NCBI GenBank assembly: GCA_040902925.1
Contig: JBBDWJ010000244.1
Span: forward strand, 1 to 64,000
From: JBBDWJ01 sp040902925
GTDB taxonomy: Bacteria > Acidobacteriota > Terriglobia > Bryobacterales > UBA6623
Direction of reading: 5' to 3'
Length of the DNA stretch: 64,000 nt
The notes under the pieces are model-generated. The model had not been told where the DNA came from, made no database searches, and was given only the letters and a program-made list of their open reading frames with translations. Below are positions 49,058 through 58,269 of this stretch, piece by piece. The position numbers were made by a program, and so were the translations under genes. Each line of letters opens with the position of its first letter. Positions within the stretch are counted from its first letter, which is position 1.

Positions 49058-49852
49058 ATGAAGCTATACCTCGATCTTTTGGCCGACATCCTAGCCAACG
49101 GTGCGCTCAAGGGAGACCGTACGGGAACCGGCACACGAAGCGTTTTCGGACGCCAACTGCGTTTCGATCTGCGGGCTGGATTCCCGCTGCTGACCACCAA
49201 AAAGGTGCACACGCGTTCGATCATCCACGAGTTGTTGTGGTTCATCCGGGGGGAAACCAACGTCCGCTATCTCAACGAGCACGGCGTCAGCATTTGGGAT
49301 GAATGGGCCGACGAGCAGGGGGAATTGGGCCCGATCTACGGCAACCAATGGCGGTCCTGGCCGGCGCCCGACGGCCGCACGATTGATCAGCTTTCCCAGG
49401 TGATCGCTGAGATTCGCGCCAACCCCGATTCCCGCCGGCTGATCGTCAGCGCCTGGAACGTGGCGCAGATCCACGAGATGGCCTTGCCGCCGTGTCATGC
49501 GCTGTTTCAGTTTTACGTGGCGGAGGGCGCTCTGTCGTGCCAGCTTTACCAGCGAAGCGCCGACGTTTTCCTGGGCGTGCCGTTCAACATCGCGTCCTAC
49601 AGCCTATTGACGATGATGGTGGCGCAAGTGACGGGCCTGGCGCCGGGAGAGTTTGTGCACACTTTCGGGGATGTGCATCTCTACCTCAATCACGTTGACC
49701 AAGCGCGGACGCAGCTTGCCCGCCAGCCGCGCCCCTTGCCGACGATAGAGATCAACCAGGCAGTGTCGAGTATCTTCGACTTCCGCTTTGAAGATTTTGA
49801 TCTCAAAAACTACGACCCGCATCCCGCGATAAAAGCTCCTATAGCCGTATGA
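49058..49852 (+). CDS. thyA: Thymidylate synthase ThyA
   Basis: A 264-residue enzyme that makes dTMP from dUMP with methylene-THF. It has [20 protein letters not shown], the phosphate-binding [10 protein letters not shown] and the catalytic Cys146 in [13 protein letters not shown], with the [17 protein letters not shown] block. It is the classical ThyA rather than flavin-dependent ThyX. The stop overlaps the folA ATG by four bases (ATGA), so both enzymes of the thymidylate cycle are coupled. Confidence 0.97.
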   Translation: MKLYLDLLADILANGALKGDRTGTGTRSVFGRQLRFDLRAGFPLLTTKKVHTRSIIHELLWFIRGETNVRYLNEHGVSIWDEWADEQGELGPIYGNQWRSWPAPDGRTIDQLSQVIAEIRANPDSRRLIVSAWNVAQIHEMALPPCHALFQFYVAEGALSCQLYQRSADVFLGVPFNIASYSLLTMMVAQVTGLAPGEFVHTFGDVHLYLNHVDQARTQLARQPRPLPTIEINQAVSSIFDFRFEDFDLKNYDPHPAIKAPIAV

Positions 49853-50340
49853 TCCTTTCCTGCATTGCGGCCGTGGCCGACAACGGCGTGATCGGACGCA
49901 ACAACGGCCTGCCCTGGCGGCTTTCGGCCGATCTGCGCCGCTTCAAGAAGCTGACCACGGGCCATTGGACGATCATGGGCCGCAAGACATTCGAGTCGAT
50001 GGGCGGGCCGCTGCCGAACCGCACCGCGGTCGTGCTGACGCGAAACCGCGGCTACGAAAGGCCGGGAGCAATCGTCGTCGATAGCCTCGATGAGGCTCTG
50101 GAGCGCTGCCAGGGCCAGCAGGAAGTGTTTGTGCTAGGAGGAGAGGCGGTCTTTCAAGAAGCTCTGCCGCGCTCGCAAAAACTCTACCTGACGCGCGTTC
50201 ACGCCGAAGTCGAAGGCGACGCGCGCTTCCCTGCGGTGAACTTCGAGGAATGGGAACGCGTCGAGCACGCTTCGCTGCCGGCGGATGAAAAAAACGACCA
50301 CCCCACGACGTACGAGGTATACGTCCGAAAATCAGCCTAG
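49849..50340 (+). CDS. folA: Dihydrofolate reductase FolA
   Basis: A 163-residue NADPH-dependent enzyme that regenerates THF after the ThyA reaction. Typical blocks are [27 protein letters not shown], with the active-site Asp in the last helix, then [25 protein letters not shown] and [14 protein letters not shown]. The start overlaps the thyA stop. TrmFO in this genome also uses methylene-THF, which makes this pool shared. Confidence 0.96.
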   Translation: MILSCIAAVADNGVIGRNNGLPWRLSADLRRFKKLTTGHWTIMGRKTFESMGGPLPNRTAVVLTRNRGYERPGAIVVDSLDEALERCQGQQEVFVLGGEAVFQEALPRSQKLYLTRVHAEVEGDARFPAVNFEEWERVEHASLPADEKNDHPTTYEVYVRKSA

Positions 50341-50350
50341 GCGAGGTGAG

Positions 50351-50370
50351 GGCCGGTATTTATGCCGGTC
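50351..50370. terminator. Hairpin between convergent folA and tatC
   Basis: GGCCGGTAT (50351-50359) pairs with ATGCCGGTC (50362-50370), including two G-U pairs if read as plus-strand RNA. It lies 10 bases after folA in the 99-base convergent gap. There is no T-tract, so it may only protect 3' ends or be another repeat. Confidence 0.45.
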
Positions 50371-50439
50371 CGCCGCTGCGGCGCAATGGCTTCTTCCCAA
50401 ACTCCCAGGCTCACAAAACGCAAACGATCACCCTCTGGT

Positions 50440-51687
50440 CTACCGCGGCGCGGCGACCCACGGGAACTGGTTGGTGAACTGATAACCCAAGGCCGTGTGC
50501 GCGTAGTACGCAGCTCCCGCGGCGATCAGCAGTAGCACCAGGATGATCACGGCGTATACCTTGGCCGGCATTTTGCGGCCTTCGCGGCTCAAAACCAGCA
50601 GGTAGGAAGCAAAGATGCCGACATAGAACAACAGGATCATCGGGCCGGCGAACAGGATCATGTTGAACACGTCGGGCGTCGGCGTGACAGCGGCGGCCAA
50701 TACAAAGATGAGCAGAATAGCGTACCGGACGTTGTTCAGCAGGAACGTCGGCGTGACGAGCCGGATCAGGGTCAAAAAGAAGATCACGACCGGCATCTGG
50801 AAGACCACGCCCAGGCCAAGGATGATCGCGATACCGGTGTTGAAGTAGGAGTCGGCGCTGATCATCGGCTGAATGCCGATGTCGGCCCCCACGCCGACCA
50901 TGAAGGCGATCGCGTAGCGCAATGCGATGTAGTATCCGAAAACCCCGCCTAGCACGAACAAAGCTGCCGTGCTGACGACAAAGGGCAGCGCCCATCGCCG
51001 CTCGCGTTTGTACAGCCCCGGCGCGATAAACGCCCAGGCCTGATACATCAACCAAGGAGCGGCGACAAATATGCCGAACACCAGCGGGACCTTGAGATAG
51101 ACCAGGTAGAACGATTCGGAAACCGCGATTTGCGTCAGGTGAAGCGGCGGGTCATAGTTCGCGACGGCCCCCATAAAAGGCTCGGCGACAATCGTCCAAA
51201 GATTCTGCGCAAAGATCAGGCAGACTAGGTAGATTGCCCCCAGGCCGTAAACCGAGTGCAGGATTCGGGTGCGCAGTTCATCGAGGTGCTCGAGGAACGA
51301 CATGCGCGACATGCCTTCACCGTCGTCATCCTCGTCGGATCCGTCCCCGCCGGGCGGCGGAGGAGGAGGCGGCGGAATCTGTTTCGATTCGGTTTTGGCT
51401 TTCTCAACCGCTGTCGACGACGCCTTGGACTTGTCGCTATAAGGGTCGTCGTCCTGATAGTCGTAGTCGTCGTAATAGGTGGGTGGCTTTCGCGGCTCGG
51501 TCCCGGACGCCGGTTTGAGCTCAGGTTCGGCGTCAGCGGCCGGCGAATCACTACTCGCTGCGCTGGCGCCGTCCCCGCTGCTCGGGGCGCCTGCGGAGGC
51601 CTCGTCCGGGCTGGGCTCAGACTCCTCCGGCTCAGGCGACGCGCCGCTATAGGGCGCGTCCCCCGGTTTCTGTTCCTCGGAGCTCAT
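50440..51687 (-). CDS. tatC: Twin-arginine translocase subunit TatC with long disordered N-terminal extension
   Basis: A 415-residue protein. Residues about 126-390 are a normal TatC: SFLEHLDELRTRILHS start, six membrane helices, with the conserved FLTLIRLVTP and AAVTPTPDVFNM blocks. Before it lie about 125 residues that are acidic, Ser/Pro-rich and disordered, with a Tyr/Asp-rich part (residues 71-85) and eight consecutive prolines (105-112). An internal Met126 would give a standard TatC, but the outer ATG directly abuts the tatB stop and fits the operon. TatC binds the twin-arginine signal peptide. Confidence 0.92.
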   Translation of the reverse strand: MSSEEQKPGDAPYSGASPEPEESEPSPDEASAGAPSSGDGASAASSDSPAADAEPELKPASGTEPRKPPTYYDDYDYQDDDPYSDKSKASSTAVEKAKTESKQIPPPPPPPPGGDGSDEDDDGEGMSRMSFLEHLDELRTRILHSVYGLGAIYLVCLIFAQNLWTIVAEPFMGAVANYDPPLHLTQIAVSESFYLVYLKVPLVFGIFVAAPWLMYQAWAFIAPGLYKRERRWALPFVVSTAALFVLGGVFGYYIALRYAIAFMVGVGADIGIQPMISADSYFNTGIAIILGLGVVFQMPVVIFFLTLIRLVTPTFLLNNVRYAILLIFVLAAAVTPTPDVFNMILFAGPMILLFYVGIFASYLLVLSREGRKMPAKVYAVIILVLLLIAAGAAYYAHTALGYQFTNQFPWVAAPR

Positions 51688-52125
51688 TTACGTGATGGCG
51701 CCAGATTTGGCTTCCGCGCCGCTGACGCCGTTGTGCGGCTCGTCGGCGGTGGCGGCGCCGTTGGCGTTCTCGGTCTTGCTTGCATCCGCCGTTAAGGTCT
51801 GGCTGCTGGAACTTTCGGTGGAAGAGGACGACGGCTTGGCGGAAGGCGAGTCGTAGTCGGAGTAGTAGTCTTCTCCGGTATCGTCGTAGTAGCTGGTCTT
51901 GACGTCCCGGGTTATTTCGCTGGCGGATTCCTTGACATGGCGGGTCTCCGACTCGATCGTATCCATCTCGCGCTGGAAGGTGCTCTTCAATTCGTTGGAC
52001 GCGCGGCGGAACTCCGCCAGCCCCTTGCCGAACGAGCGGCCGAGCTCGGGCAGCTTCTTCGGCCCGAAAATCAGCAGGGCCAGCACGAAGATAAAGATCA
52101 TTTCCGTTATGCCGAATGGACCCAT
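51688..52125 (-). CDS. tatB: Twin-arginine translocase subunit TatB
   Basis: A 145-residue protein with the N-terminal TatA/B membrane helix (EMIFIFVLALLIFG), the hinge PKKLPELGRSFGKGL and an amphipathic helix to about residue 70. The tail is disordered and Ser/Asp/Tyr-rich (YYDDTGEDYYSDYDS at about 78-92, then poly-Ser). The short GP.GITEM start and long tail favour TatB over TatA. It is immediately followed by tatC without a gap. Confidence 0.88.
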   Translation of the reverse strand: MGPFGITEMIFIFVLALLIFGPKKLPELGRSFGKGLAEFRRASNELKSTFQREMDTIESETRHVKESASEITRDVKTSYYDDTGEDYYSDYDSPSAKPSSSSTESSSSQTLTADASKTENANGAATADEPHNGVSGAEAKSGAIT

Positions 52126-52297
52126 ATAAATACCCTCCCTCGTGCGAGGGACGCCATTGTTGATGATAACGACGCGTCGAACAGGGCGTCAACCAACGCA
52201 GGAGCGGCTCAGAACGTCTGGAACGTGAAAAATCCGGGCTGCCGCCGATCGCTTCCGCAACGGCCACACCCCGTTGCTGCGCGGCCTTCCGCGGCGG

Positions 52298-53527
52298 CTA
52301 GCGGGTTTCCGCCTCGACCCACTTGACGCTGTGGTCGCCGCTGACGGCCAGCGTTTCAGGCGGCGAATCGATCTTGAAGATCGACCACGGCCCCGGCTGG
52401 AAGGGATAACGCTCGATGACGCTCTCGTCGATCGGAACTCCCAGCCCGGGCCCGTTGGGGACGATCAGGTCGCCGTTTTCCATCGCCAGCGGTTCGGCCA
52501 GAATTTCGTCCGCCGCCGGAAAGGCGTACATCCCTGGGCGGCCCTGATTCGAATAACAGGGGTATTCGAGCCACTCGACCACGTCGGCGTCGTAGCAGAC
52601 GCCGAGGTGAGCCGCGGCGAGCACCTCCAGGACCGTGCCCCAGCTATGGAAGGCGAAGCGCAGGCCTTGCTGCTTGGTGGCCTCGAACACCCGGCGGCCC
52701 ATCTCGAAGCCGCCCTGGCAGCACACATCCATCTGCACCCAGTCGACCGCGCGAGAGTTGATCAGGTCGAGGAACGATTCCTCGTCGGGTTCGTGCTCGC
52801 CGGAAGCCAGCGGAAACGGAATGGTGCGGTGGAACTCGCGGTAGGCTTCGTGATCGTCCGGAGGCAGCGGCTCCTCGAGCCAGGCAGGTTTGTAGACGGC
52901 CATTTTTTGGGCCAGATCCCGGATGGTTTCCAGGCCGTAGCTGCGGTCGCCCATGCGCCACCAGCCGTGGGCGTCGATCATCAGCCCGACGTCGGGGCCC
53001 ACCGCGGCGCGCATTTTGGCAAGGGTTTCGAGGTCTTTGTCAGGGCCCGCGGCCGGCCGCATCTTATAGGCGGAAAAGCCCATGGCGGCGATGGCGGCGG
53101 CTTCCTCGGCGTAGCCCTCCGGCGTCATATACATGCCGGCGCTGCCGTAGCACTTGATGCGGTCGCGGCGGCGCCCGCCGGTCAGCTCCGACAGCGGCGC
53201 ACCCTCGTAACGCGCCGCCAGATCGATCAGAGCAATTTCCACGGCCCGGTAGGTCTTGATTGTTTCGAGGTCCGCCTGAAAGTCGAAGCTGGACCACTGC
53301 CGCGGGTCGCGTCCATCGAGAAACGGTCCGATGAAGGAGCTGATTTCCGTCCGCGCGCGCTCGTGGGCAGGGCCCGGCGCATAACCCTTCAAGCCGTTGT
53401 CAGCGGTGACGCGGATCAGCATCGCATCGCGCTTGAGGATGGTACGCTCACCGCCAAAGAACGGCATCACCAGCGGCTCATCGAGCGGGCACGACATCAG
53501 AAACGCTTCAACCTTCGAAATCTTCAA
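52298..53527 (-). CDS. Mandelate racemase/muconate lactonizing enzyme-like enolase-superfamily protein
   Basis: A 409-residue enzyme with the enolase-superfamily N-cap (KISKVEAFLMSCPL) and barrel. Metal ligands are Asp185 (MIDAHGWW), Glu218 (WLEEPL) and Glu244 (ASGEHEP). A catalytic base Lys155 lies in AYKMRP, where the usual second basic residue of the KxK motif is Arg157. His294 (FHSWG) is at the position of the mandelate racemase catalytic His. It fits acid-sugar dehydratases or racemases; the substrate is not known. It stands alone between tatB and prmC on the same strand. Confidence 0.85.
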   Translation of the reverse strand: MKISKVEAFLMSCPLDEPLVMPFFGGERTILKRDAMLIRVTADNGLKGYAPGPAHERARTEISSFIGPFLDGRDPRQWSSFDFQADLETIKTYRAVEIALIDLAARYEGAPLSELTGGRRRDRIKCYGSAGMYMTPEGYAEEAAAIAAMGFSAYKMRPAAGPDKDLETLAKMRAAVGPDVGLMIDAHGWWRMGDRSYGLETIRDLAQKMAVYKPAWLEEPLPPDDHEAYREFHRTIPFPLASGEHEPDEESFLDLINSRAVDWVQMDVCCQGGFEMGRRVFEATKQQGLRFAFHSWGTVLEVLAAAHLGVCYDADVVEWLEYPCYSNQGRPGMYAFPAADEILAEPLAMENGDLIVPNGPGLGVPIDESVIERYPFQPGPWSIFKIDSPPETLAVSGDHSVKWVEAETR

Positions 53528-53629
53528 ACGGACCTCCTGATTACTTGGACTGCAGTGCTTGGCTGGCGCCAGGCTAGCAAGAGGATTAGCCTCTGTTTAC
53601 CGGAATTCGACACGGCCTGGTTGGACGCT

Positions 53630-54499
53630 TCACGCCTCAGGCTTTGTCCTTGCGGCTCCTCGTTGCACGGCCAGGACTCGCTCCCAGCCGGCCAGATCGC
53701 GGTAAACGCTGGGTTTCTCCCACGCCGCGCCATCGAACATCGGCTTGACCGCCGCCGAGGTATTATAGCCGACCTCCAACAGCAGCCATCCGCTGGGCCG
53801 CAGCAGGTCACAGACCGTGGCGCTGAGCCGCCGGTAGGCATCCAGACCGTCCTCTCCTCCAAATAAAGCCAGGTGCGGCTCATAGTCACGGACTTCCTTC
53901 TGTAGGGAGGACATGTCCATCGACGAAATATATGGCGGATTACAAACAATCATGTCGAGGACGCCTTTTTTAAACGCTTCGGACAGGTCCGCCTGGACCA
54001 GGGGAAGATCCAAGCTCAGACTGCGGGCGTTATCTCCGGCAACCGACAGCGCGGCGCGGGAAACGTCGCAAGCGAAGACCCTGGCCCCGGGAAGATGCCC
54101 CAGGATCGCCAGCGCCACCGCTCCCGAGCCGGTACCAATGTCAAGGATGCAGTCGCCTGCGGACGCACGCGCCAGGGCCTGCTCCACGAGCAGCTCCGTC
54201 TCCGGCCGCGGAATCAGAACATCGGGCGTGACGCGGAACGGCAGGCCGTAAAACTCCTGGCTGCCCGTAATGTACTGGGTCGGCACGCCGCTGCAGCGGC
54301 TTTCCATGTCGGCCTGAAAGCGGGCCGCTTGCCCGGGGTCGAGATCATCGCCGGCGTGAGCGTAAAGAAAGGCCTTGTCGCGCCCAAGCGCGGCGCACAA
54401 CAGCACTTCGGCCGTCAGGCGGGGCTCGCCCACATGGGCTTGTTGGAGCGTCGCGACGGCTTGCTGCAGGGCCTTCGAGATGGAGATTGGGGGTCCCAT
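53630..54499 (-). CDS. prmC: Release factor glutamine N5-methyltransferase PrmC
   Basis: A 289-residue methyltransferase that modifies the Gln of the GGQ loop in release factors. It has an N-terminal helical domain, TPDVLIPRPETELLVE, the SAM motif DIGTGSGAVAL (about residue 120) and the catalytic NPPY at 187-190. It follows prfA on the same strand, its substrate, as in many genomes. Confidence 0.94.
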   Translation of the reverse strand: MGPPISISKALQQAVATLQQAHVGEPRLTAEVLLCAALGRDKAFLYAHAGDDLDPGQAARFQADMESRCSGVPTQYITGSQEFYGLPFRVTPDVLIPRPETELLVEQALARASAGDCILDIGTGSGAVALAILGHLPGARVFACDVSRAALSVAGDNARSLSLDLPLVQADLSEAFKKGVLDMIVCNPPYISSMDMSSLQKEVRDYEPHLALFGGEDGLDAYRRLSATVCDLLRPSGWLLLEVGYNTSAAVKPMFDGAAWEKPSVYRDLAGWERVLAVQRGAARTKPEA

Positions 54500-54585
54500 C
54501 GGTGTCGCGGGTTAGGACCGTTGCGAGGTCTCCGGAACCGACCCCGGGAGCCCGCCGGGCGCCGTTCCAAACGCCGGGGACGCCG

Positions 54586-55665
54586 TCAGGCGGCGTCCAG
54601 TCCCTGATTCATTAACTCGGCCTGGAAGTGCGACGACAACGGCTCAACCAGCGGGTCGAGGCGGCCCTCGATGATCTGGTCGAGCTGGTGTAACGTCAGG
54701 CCGATGCGGTGGTCGGTCACGCGGTTCTGCGGGAAGTTGTACGTGCGGATCTTCTCGCTGCGGTCGCCCGTGCGCACCATGCTGCGGCGTTCCTCGGCCT
54801 GCTTGGCGTGTTGCTTGTCGTGCTCCAGCTCGTAGAGCCGCGACCGCAGCACTTGCAGAGCTTTGGCCTTGTTCTTGATCTGCGATTTCTCGTCCTGGCA
54901 GGAAACCACCAGGTTGGTGGGCAGATGGGTCACGCGGACGGCGGAATACGTCGTGTTGACCGACTGGCCGCCGGGGCCGGACGAGCAGAACGTGTCGATG
55001 CGGATATCTTTGGCGTCGATCTGGATCTCGACCTCATCGACCTGCGGCATCACCGCCACCGTTACGGCCGAGGTGTGAACGCGGCCCTGCGCTTCGGTCT
55101 GCGGCACGCGCTGCACGCGGTGCACGCCGCTTTCGAACTTCAGCTTGCTGTAGACACGTTTCCCTGTGACCAGGGCGATGATTTCGCGGAATCCGCCGCC
55201 TTCCGATTCGCTGCTGGAAATGACTTCCATCTTCCAGCGCTGCAGTTCGGCAAAGCGTGTGTACATCCGGAAAATCTCGGCCGCGAACAGGGTGGCCTCC
55301 GTGCCGCCGGTACCCGCGCGGACCTCGAGCACAGCGCCTTTCTCGTCGTTGGGATCAGTAGGCAATAGCAGCACGCCGATGTCCGACAGCAGGCCATCCA
55401 TCTCCTGCTGCAGGCCGGCAATTTCCTGGCGCGCCAGCTCGACCATCTCGCCGTCGGAATCCTGGAGCATCGCCCGCGCCGACTCCAACTCCGCCGCCTT
55501 CGTCTTCCAGACGCGGAACTTTTCGACAACGTCTTCGATCTCGGCGGCGGCCTTGGCGGTTTTCTTGTATTGATCGATGTCCTGAGCCAGGGCAGGGTTA
55601 GCCATTTCCGCCGACAAGTTGTCGTAGCGGCGCTCAAGCTGACTCAGCTTCTCAATAAGTTGCAT
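54586..55665 (-). CDS. prfA: Peptide chain release factor 1 (RF1) PrfA
   Basis: A 359-residue release factor that reads UAA and UAG. The N-terminal helical domain is followed by RAGTGGTEA, the codon-recognition tripeptide P188-Q-T190 in [16 protein letters not shown] (E. coli has PAT), and the GGQ catalytic motif at 232-234 in [12 protein letters not shown]. The C-terminal [20 protein letters not shown] block is complete. The gene lies in a leftward DUF1385-prfA-prmC operon. Confidence 0.96.
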   Translation of the reverse strand: MQLIEKLSQLERRYDNLSAEMANPALAQDIDQYKKTAKAAAEIEDVVEKFRVWKTKAAELESARAMLQDSDGEMVELARQEIAGLQQEMDGLLSDIGVLLLPTDPNDEKGAVLEVRAGTGGTEATLFAAEIFRMYTRFAELQRWKMEVISSSESEGGGFREIIALVTGKRVYSKLKFESGVHRVQRVPQTEAQGRVHTSAVTVAVMPQVDEVEIQIDAKDIRIDTFCSSGPGGQSVNTTYSAVRVTHLPTNLVVSCQDEKSQIKNKAKALQVLRSRLYELEHDKQHAKQAEERRSMVRTGDRSEKIRTYNFPQNRVTDHRIGLTLHQLDQIIEGRLDPLVEPLSSHFQAELMNQGLDAA

Positions 55666-55686
55666 GGGGGGCCTGCCGGAGCAGCG

Positions 55687-56685
55687 TTAAGCGATGACCA
55701 GCTCGCCGTCTTGCTTCTCTTCGAGCGCCATGGCCCTGGTCAGCGCGTGGATCGAGACTTCCACCTGGTCGTCGGCCGGGTTCTTGGTGGTAATGCGCTG
55801 CAGCCAAAGGCCCGGCGCCACCATGCCGTTGAACAAGCGGCTCCGGCGGCGGGATGCGAAACGAATTACCTCGTAGCTCACCCCGGCGATCACCGGTAGC
55901 AGCACGATACGCGCCGCGAACTGCATCGCGAAACCCTCGTAGGGAACCAGCGCGTAGACGAGGATGCTCATCAGCATCACGACCATCAGGAAGCTCGTGC
56001 CGCAGCGCGGATGGAAGGTGACAAACTTCTGCGCCTCGGCGATGGTAACCGGCTGGCCCGACTCATAGTTGAAGACAACCTTGTGCTCGGCGCCGTGGTA
56101 CTCGAAAACACGCCGGATGTCGCTCAGTCGCGAGATCACTCCCAGCACGGTGAGAAAGATCGCCAGGCGGATCACTCCGTCGACCAGGCTGAAGGCGAAC
56201 TGCCCGTCCAGCCAGGTAACCCGCGCCTTGAGCTGACTGGTTAGCACCAGAGGGACAAACTTATAAAGGAACAGAAAAAACCCGAGCGAAAAGGCGACGT
56301 TGAGGGCCATCATCCAGCCCGGTACTTCCGCCGGCTTCTGATTCTCTTTGCTTACCGCTTCTGTGCCCTCGTCGATGGCGTTATCGGCCGAAAATTTGAG
56401 CGCCTTGATACCCAGGCTCATCGCCTGCCCGAGCGTGCCCAGGCCGCGAATTACAGGCAGCTTCCAGAACTTCGAGACTTCCGAGAGGCGGTGCGAAACA
56501 CCCTCCTGCTGGATGATTTCCCCGTTGGGACGGCGCACCGATATGCAATAGCTGTGCGGCGTGCGCATCATGACGCCTTCGATCACCGCCTGCCCCCCGA
56601 TCAAAGGGTCATCGCCGCTCTCGAGCACGGGCATCAACTGCAAGTGGGTCGCCAAGCGGAAGAATTGTCGGAGCCTGTTTTTCAT
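55687..56685 (-). CDS. DUF1385 (YqhQ-like) membrane protein
   Basis: A 332-residue polytopic membrane protein with the DUF1385 signature IGGQAVIEGVMMRTPHS, then VIRGLGTLGQAMSLGIKAL, YHGAEHKVVFNYE, and PRCGTSFLMVVMLMSI. About four to five membrane helices are visible. The function is unknown; it is a frequent neighbour of prfA. The start is uncertain: ATG 56721, 56685 or 56634 are in frame, and none has a clear ribosome binding site. Confidence 0.88.
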   Translation of the reverse strand: MKNRLRQFFRLATHLQLMPVLESGDDPLIGGQAVIEGVMMRTPHSYCISVRRPNGEIIQQEGVSHRLSEVSKFWKLPVIRGLGTLGQAMSLGIKALKFSADNAIDEGTEAVSKENQKPAEVPGWMMALNVAFSLGFFLFLYKFVPLVLTSQLKARVTWLDGQFAFSLVDGVIRLAIFLTVLGVISRLSDIRRVFEYHGAEHKVVFNYESGQPVTIAEAQKFVTFHPRCGTSFLMVVMLMSILVYALVPYEGFAMQFAARIVLLPVIAGVSYEVIRFASRRRSRLFNGMVAPGLWLQRITTKNPADDQVEVSIHALTRAMALEEKQDGELVIA

Positions 56686-56728
56686 GGCAGCGTACCGGCC
56701 AGTCTGGAGCCAGTTTCTCATTTTACGA

Positions 56729-56734
56729 TAAAAT
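56729..56734 (+). promoter_or_regulatory. Candidate -10 box for a leaderless gene
   Basis: TAAAAT ends seven bases before the ATG at 56742, in the only AT-rich patch of this divergent spacer. If used, transcription would begin at or next to the start codon. No Shine-Dalgarno sequence is present before this ATG, which fits. Confidence 0.4.
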
Positions 56735-56741
56735 GTGATTC

Positions 56742-57113
56742 ATGCTGAAACGGGTTTTGCAGGCCGTGGGCCGGGCCATATTTTCGAACTACCGCCGCGG
56801 CTCGTGGCAATACGACCTAATCGTAGCGGGCATATTGGCGTTTATCTTCATCGCGCCGCGGTTCATCAACTTCGGCGACCAGCCGCGGCCGCCGGCCGTT
56901 CAACAGATCGAGTCCCTTTCCGACGGCTCCGGGACGCTGCTGTTCTGGGTGGATCCCGATGTGATTGACGGGACCCCGCCCGAGGAGGTTCCCGGCAAGC
57001 TTCGCTTGCTGCTGCGCCAGCGGACCGGCAGGAACCTGGAAGTAGTAGACACCAAGCCGACGACCGACGCCGAAGGCGCCGTCCGGGCTTACCTCGTCTA
57101 CGCGCGCCCCTAG
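56742..57113 (+). CDS. Small membrane-anchored protein of unknown function
   Basis: A 123-residue protein. A basic N-terminus (MLKRVLQAVGRAIFSNYRR) leads into one membrane helix (LIVAGILAFIFIAPRFINF) followed by a soluble domain with LLFWVDPDVIDGTPPEEVPGKLRLLLRQRTG. I do not recognise the family. It is divergent from the DUF1385 gene and upstream of the LolA-like gene on the same strand, so it may act at the inner membrane with it. Confidence 0.7.
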   Translation: MLKRVLQAVGRAIFSNYRRGSWQYDLIVAGILAFIFIAPRFINFGDQPRPPAVQQIESLSDGSGTLLFWVDPDVIDGTPPEEVPGKLRLLLRQRTGRNLEVVDTKPTTDAEGAVRAYLVYARP

Positions 57114-57297
57114 AGATCGCCCTCGGCCGCCTGCGGCTGCCTGCGGCGAGGACGGCTGCTGCCCACAAAAGCGCAACCCATCTGCTCCGGGGCGAATCTA
57201 GACTTATAGAGGGCCAACCGCTGTGGGGAAATTTTCTCCGCGGCCGCGGCCATGGTTGGACAATCGCGGCTTTGATGCGAGTTCACCCGGAGACATC

Positions 57298-58008
57298 GTG
57301 CTGAGACCCCTTGCCGCCATCCTGGTTTTGTCGCTGGCCCCCGCGTCACTGATTTCCACGCTGAGCGCGGCGGTCGATCAAGAAACCGTGCTGCGCAACA
57401 TGGATGCGACGGCCGCGAAGTTTCAGGGTCTGAAAGCGAACGTCGAATGGGTTAAATACACGGCGATCGTTGGAGTGAAGTCCGCGGAACAAGGGGAAGT
57501 CATCGCCCGGCGCAACAAGAACAAATCGGTCGACGTGATGATCGAGTTCAAGACGCAGGACGGAAAACCCTACAACTATTTCGTGACCGTCCAGGGAGCC
57601 AAGGCGCAGATCTACCGCCCGCAAATCGCGACGGTCGAGGAATACGACGTTTCGAAGTCGAAGGACCTCATGGACCAGGTCTTGTTGTTGGGTTTCGGCA
57701 CCTCCGGGAGCTACCTCGAAAAAAACTACAACGTCACCATCAAAGGCGAGGAGACGGCTGCCGGTGAAGAGACCGTCAAGCTCGAGCTCGTCCCTAAGTC
57801 CGAAGAGCTGATGAAGAAGATTCCGCGCCTGGAAATGTGGGTTTCCAAAAGCAAGTGGCACCCCGTCCAGGAAAAGCTATACGAACAGAACAGCGGCGAC
57901 TACCGGCTGCACACCTACACCAACATCGTCTTCAATCCGCCGCTGAAGGATTCTCAGTTTCGCCTCAAACTGCCCGGAAACGTCAAAAAGGTCAACCCTC
58001 AGAAGTAA
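57298..58008 (+). CDS. LolA-fold outer-membrane lipoprotein-sorting-like protein
   Basis: A 236-residue exported protein. A signal peptide (LRPLAAILVLSLAPASLISTLSAA) starts at a GTG with CCGGAGA about six bases upstream (57288-57292). The mature part resembles the LolA-like family: MDATAAKFQGLKANVEWVKY, a beta-strand series of IEFKTQDGKPY, GAKAQIYRPQ, TVKLELVPKS and LEMWVSKSKWHPVQEKLYEQ, ending YRLHTYTNIVFNPPLKDSQFRLKLP. The fold is a half-barrel that binds lipid moieties; a direct Lol role is not shown. The frame opens earlier at 57223. Confidence 0.8.
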   Translation: MLRPLAAILVLSLAPASLISTLSAAVDQETVLRNMDATAAKFQGLKANVEWVKYTAIVGVKSAEQGEVIARRNKNKSVDVMIEFKTQDGKPYNYFVTVQGAKAQIYRPQIATVEEYDVSKSKDLMDQVLLLGFGTSGSYLEKNYNVTIKGEETAAGEETVKLELVPKSEELMKKIPRLEMWVSKSKWHPVQEKLYEQNSGDYRLHTYTNIVFNPPLKDSQFRLKLPGNVKKVNPQK

Positions 58009-58269
58009 GATCTTCGCTGGAAGCGCGGGCGTGAGCATCGCCCGCGGCGATGCCCTGATCTCGCAATCCCAGAACCCCTGGCATTCGTGAAGACATTCGC
58101 GCTCACCACACTTCAGCGATACGTACGCGCTCCTTCTTGCCTGACACGCGCCTTCTTTGCCTGACGCGCGCCTGCGCCGCGCTTCAAACTTCCCTTCCTC
58201 CCCTTACAATCGGCGAGCTTGGTACATTGATTCTGCAAAGGGGCGGCCGTTCGCGGTCGAGCAGAACTG

